From Streptomyces sp. MMG1121 (GTDB lineage Bacteria > Actinomycetota > Actinomycetes > Streptomycetales > Streptomycetaceae), in contig NZ_LGDV01000188.1 of the NCBI RefSeq assembly GCF_001280015.1, positions 1 through 64,000 on the forward strand: a stretch of 64,000 nt of DNA, read 5' to 3'. Under the pieces are notes generated by a model. That model worked only from the letters and a program-made list of their open reading frames with translations. It did no database searches and was not told the origin of the DNA. Positions within the stretch are counted from its first letter, which is position 1; each line of letters opens with the position of its first letter. This document shows positions 61,075-64,000 of the stretch, piece after piece. A program made the translations under genes and the position numbers.

Positions 61075-62940
61075 ATGCCGAATATTCGGGTGCGTCTGCT
61101 GGTTGTCCTGGTCGTCCTCTGCGGATTCCTGACGGTGGCGGGCACCCCGCCCGCCACCGCCGCCACCTCGGCTCTTCCCTCCGACTCCCTTTGGTTCGAC
61201 GGCTCCCCGCTCGCCGTGCGGGACGGCCGCTTCGCCGACAGCCAGGGCCGCGAGATCGTCCTGCGCGGCTACAACGTCTCCGGCGAGACCAAGCTGGAGG
61301 AGAACAGCGGCCTGCCGTTCGCCTCGGTCGCCGACGCCCGCAAGTCCGCGGCCGCGCTGCGCGCCCTCGGCGGCGGCGACGCGGTCCGCTTCCTGCTCTC
61401 CTGGGCGCACGCCGAACCGGTACGCGGCCAGGTGGACACCGCCTATCTGGCCGCCGTCACCGAGCAGATACGCGCCTTCCTCGACGCCGGCATCCGCGTC
61501 TTCCCCGACTTCCACCAGGACCTCTACTCCCGCTACCTCTTCGACTCGGGCAGCTGGTACACCGGCGACGGTGCCCCCGAGTGGGCGGTGGACGCGGGCC
61601 ATTACCCGAAGGAGTCCTGCGGCATCTGCCTCTTCTGGGGCCAGAACATCACCCAGAACGCGGCCGTGCAGCAGGCGCAGTACGACTTCTGGCACAACGG
61701 CCACGGCGTCCAGGACGCCTTCCTCGCCACCGCCCAGGCGACCATGGCCTATCTCCAGCAGCACCTGAATGACACGGAGTTCGCCGGCATCGCCGGTTTC
61801 GATCCGTACAACGAGCCGTACGCCGGCAGCTATGACTCCGGACAGACCTCCCGCACCTGGGAACGGGACCTGCTGTGGCCGTTCTACGTGAAGTTCCGGG
61901 CCAGGATGGACGCGGCCGGCTGGCAGGACAAGCCCGCCTTCGTGGAGCCCAACCTCTTCTGGAACTCCAACATCTCCACCCAGAAGCAGGAGGGCGGCCT
62001 GCAGGACGCGGGCACCCTCGGCCCCCGCTACGTCTTCAACACCCACTTCTACGACCAGAAGGCCATCTCCGGGATCCTGATGTGGGGCAAGGCGGCCGAC
62101 GGCCAGTACGCCTCCGACTTCGCCGCCGTCCGCGACCGCGCCGCGTCCGCCGGTACCGCGGCCGTGGTGAGCGAGTTCGGGCACCCGCTGTCCGGCACGG
62201 TGTCCGACAAGGCACCGACCGTCCTGAAGGCCATGTACCAGGCCCTCGACTCCCGGCTGCCGGGCGCGGGCTGGTGGTCGAACCCTGCCGCCTCGGGCCC
62301 GGTGCTCTCCGGCACCCAGTGGCAGTGGGACATCTACGACGGCGGGCACCACGAGCTGATGAACGGCAACCCCGACAAGGTGCTCACCTCCGGCGACGCC
62401 TGGAACGACGAGGACCTCTCCGCCGTGAACCTCGACGGATCCGGGAACGTGACACCACGTCAGGACGTCCGGCTCCTCGACCGTCTCTATCCGAGTGCCA
62501 CGGCCGGCACGACGCTGGCCTTCACCTACGAGGACCGCTCCCGCGACGGCTCGACGACGCTCACCTGGAACCCGGTGCCGAGTTCGCTGCCGGACGTGGC
62601 CCAACTGGTGGGCTCCGGCCAGTACGGGCTGCTGGTGTGGCGCTCCGGGACGGGCACCGCACCCACCGAACTGCATCTGCCGGCGTCCTTCCCGACCGCG
62701 TCGACCACGGTCGTCTCCGACCTGGGCACGGTGCACGCCCCGCCCGCCTACACCGCCACCACCCCGGTCGCCGTCGCCCCCGAACCGGGCGGCACCGGCA
62801 GCCGCCGGCTGCTGCTCACCGACACGGACTCCGGTGCCCTGCACTACGCGCTGGTGACCAACGGCGCCACGGCACCCTCGGCGGACCTGCTGAACGAGGC
62901 CCGGTCCGAGCTGGCCGCGTGGGCGGCGGCGCACTTCTGA
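61075..62940 (+). CDS. Secreted endoglycoceramidase-like GH5 glycosidase
   Basis: The 621-residue protein has a signal peptide (to ~30). The GH5 barrel (~60-430) resembles bacterial endoglycoceramidases: LRGYNVSGETKLEENSG, RVFPDFHQDLYSRYLF, acid/base Glu in FDPYNEPYAGS and nucleophile Glu in VVSEFGHPLSG. A C-terminal beta-sandwich (~455-560) follows. These enzymes release the whole glycan from glycosphingolipids. Starts at GTG 61066, GTG 61069 and ATG 61075 are in frame; none has a strong ribosome site. Single gene. Confidence 0.87.
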   Translation: MPNIRVRLLVVLVVLCGFLTVAGTPPATAATSALPSDSLWFDGSPLAVRDGRFADSQGREIVLRGYNVSGETKLEENSGLPFASVADARKSAAALRALGGGDAVRFLLSWAHAEPVRGQVDTAYLAAVTEQIRAFLDAGIRVFPDFHQDLYSRYLFDSGSWYTGDGAPEWAVDAGHYPKESCGICLFWGQNITQNAAVQQAQYDFWHNGHGVQDAFLATAQATMAYLQQHLNDTEFAGIAGFDPYNEPYAGSYDSGQTSRTWERDLLWPFYVKFRARMDAAGWQDKPAFVEPNLFWNSNISTQKQEGGLQDAGTLGPRYVFNTHFYDQKAISGILMWGKAADGQYASDFAAVRDRAASAGTAAVVSEFGHPLSGTVSDKAPTVLKAMYQALDSRLPGAGWWSNPAASGPVLSGTQWQWDIYDGGHHELMNGNPDKVLTSGDAWNDEDLSAVNLDGSGNVTPRQDVRLLDRLYPSATAGTTLAFTYEDRSRDGSTTLTWNPVPSSLPDVAQLVGSGQYGLLVWRSGTGTAPTELHLPASFPTASTTVVSDLGTVHAPPAYTATTPVAVAPEPGGTGSRRLLLTDTDSGALHYALVTNGATAPSADLLNEARSELAAWAAAHF

Positions 62941-62964
62941 GACATCCGGACGAAAGCCGTACGA

Positions 62965-62994
62965 CCTCCGGGGAGAGTGGGGTCCCCCCGGAGG
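62965..62994. terminator. Bidirectional terminator between GH5 and propeller genes
   Basis: A 9-bp stem (CCTCCGGGG 62965-62973 with CCCCGGAGG 62986-62994) encloses a 12-base loop. It sits between convergent stop codons at 62940 and 63005. Confidence 0.7.
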
Positions 62995-63004
62995 CCGCCG
63001 GCGC

Positions 63005-64000
63005 TCAACTCCCCGACGGGCCCGACCAGTCGGCCGGCACATGGCCGAGCCGGACGCGCTGCGGATGATCGCCGACCGGCACGGACAGCACCTTCTGGCC
63101 GGTGGCGAAGTCGATGGCCGTGACCTGGTCGGCGCCGGCCTCGGAGATGACACAGTCCTTGCCGTCGCCGCTCACCGTCGCCCAGTACGGCGTCGACGCC
63201 GTGATGAGCGGACCGACGTCGAAGGAGGCCCGGTCCACCACGGTCGCGTAGTTGTCCATCGTCCCGGCCACACACAGCTTGGTGCCCTCGGGGTTCATCG
63301 AGATGCCGTGGTGGCGCGAGTCCAGCAGCCAGGTGGTGCGGTCCGGATTCGTCGCCGGGTTCTGCGGCAGCGTCTTCACCCGGGTGATCCTGTCCGTGGC
63401 CACGTCGTACTCCAGGAAGCCGTTGAAGAAGGACACCTGGAAGTAGAGCTTGGACCAGTCGGGCGTGAAGGCGGCGGGCCGGACCGCGTCGGAGAAGTCC
63501 TTCAGCCCGATCGCGTCCAGCCGTTGCCGCATGTCGATGGTCTTGACCTGCTTGAACGTGGTCGCATCGACGACGGTGATGTGCCGGTCGCCCTTGGTCC
63601 AGTCCCAGCCGGGGTCGTCGAGGGACGTGGTGACCTCGCCGATGGACATGTTCCAGATGTACGTGCCGCCGTTCGTGAAGAAGTTCTCGTGCGGCTTGTC
63701 ACCGGTGCCGAACTCCCCCAGTTCCTTGCCGGTGTCGATGTCGAGCACCTGCACCTTGTTCGCGGTCGAGGCCGAAACCGCGACCCGGGTGCCGTCGGGG
63801 GAGACCGCCATGTGATCGGCGCGGTAACCGGCCACCGGGAAACGCCAGTTGACCTTGTCCGTGGCCAGGTCGATGGAGACGACGTCGGCGAAGCTCGGGC
63901 GGGAGACGACCACCGACCTGCCGTCGGGCGTGGAGTACATGTCGTCCGCGTACTGGTCGTGCCCCTGGCCGACCTCGTTGCGGATGGACATGTAGTAGAT
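63005..64000 (-). CDS. YncE-like beta-propeller protein (partial, 5' end outside)
   Basis: 331 residues are visible up to the window edge, with no start inside it. Repeated blades show YVTN-type pattern: SRPSFADVVSIDLATDKVNWRFPV, MAVSPDGTRVAVSASTANKVQVLDIDTGKELG, ITVVDATTFKQVKTIDM, GISMNPEGTKLCVAGTMDNYATVVD and TAIDFATGQKVLSVPVGDHP. Such secreted or surface propellers bind ligands or serve as scaffolds; a specific role is unknown. It converges on the GH5 gene. Confidence 0.8.
   Translation of the reverse strand: MYYMSIRNEVGQGHDQYADDMYSTPDGRSVVVSRPSFADVVSIDLATDKVNWRFPVAGYRADHMAVSPDGTRVAVSASTANKVQVLDIDTGKELGEFGTGDKPHENFFTNGGTYIWNMSIGEVTTSLDDPGWDWTKGDRHITVVDATTFKQVKTIDMRQRLDAIGLKDFSDAVRPAAFTPDWSKLYFQVSFFNGFLEYDVATDRITRVKTLPQNPATNPDRTTWLLDSRHHGISMNPEGTKLCVAGTMDNYATVVDRASFDVGPLITASTPYWATVSGDGKDCVISEAGADQVTAIDFATGQKVLSVPVGDHPQRVRLGHVPADWSGPSGS

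Overview
The window is chromosomal DNA from a Streptomyces-type actinomycete. This rests on very high GC with GC-rich third codon positions, a SapB (ram/amf) morphogen locus, a Streptomyces subtilisin inhibitor, a streptogrisin-type protease, and several SpoIIE-type phosphatases with PAS, GAF and HATPase modules. About 50 intact or edge-truncated genes and three clear pseudogenes are described. No rRNA, tRNA, CRISPR array, transposase or origin was recognised.

Layout. 1-8.9 kb: a truncated Pro/Thr-rich protein end, a universal stress protein, an ArsB-like permease, a Tat-lipoprotein NodB deacetylase homologue, a DUF4232 lipoprotein, a membrane Ser/Thr kinase divergent from an ECF sigma factor, and a PAS-PAS-GAF-SpoIIE-HATPase phosphatase. 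9-18 kb: a secreted GH2 beta-galactosidase, an ogt/2OG-oxygenase pair, an antitoxin/Doc-like pair, a sigma-like/zinc-finger/TM/ricin-lectin fusion and an FMN alpha-hydroxy-acid oxidase. 18.5-24 kb: the protease inhibitor, an ICMT-like pseudogene, an EmrB-type efflux pump with a double-operator promoter, an ArsR/Aha1 pair, an FAD-monooxygenase pseudogene and a YihY membrane protein.

24-30.3 kb is a bacteriocin-type export cluster on the minus strand. It holds a 71-aa Cys-free double-glycine precursor, an HlyD-like adaptor, a C39-peptidase ABC exporter and a second NHLP-type ABC protein, with no modification enzyme. 30.7-35 kb: a hotdog thioesterase, a streptogrisin-like protease and a GAF/PAS/SpoIIE phosphatase. 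35.4-42.6 kb is the SapB class III lanthipeptide locus: ramC, ramS, ramA and ramB on the minus strand, facing ramR. A third SpoIIE phosphatase follows divergently, so two phosphatases bracket the ram locus.

45.4-49.1 kb carries an orphan respiratory set: a 91-aa protein, a cytochrome b, and a cytochrome oxidase subunit IV/subunit I pair on the opposite strand. 49.4-52.5 kb holds a marR-MFS-isochorismatase-fold operon and a divergent phosphoesterase. 52.8-60.4 kb is a complete form II carbon-monoxide-dehydrogenase-like operon (S, L, M, MoxR, VWA, XdhC, CoxG). The window ends with an internally deleted tetracycline-resistance-type GTPase pseudogene, a secreted endoglycoceramidase-like GH5 enzyme and the 3' part of a beta-propeller gene.

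Working together: the two peptide loci each place a strong hairpin between the precursor gene and the exporter genes, which fits making much more peptide than transporter. The secreted protease, the protease inhibitor and SapB all belong to developmental or extracellular programmes. The SpoIIE phosphatases and the ECF/kinase pair suggest dense signalling.
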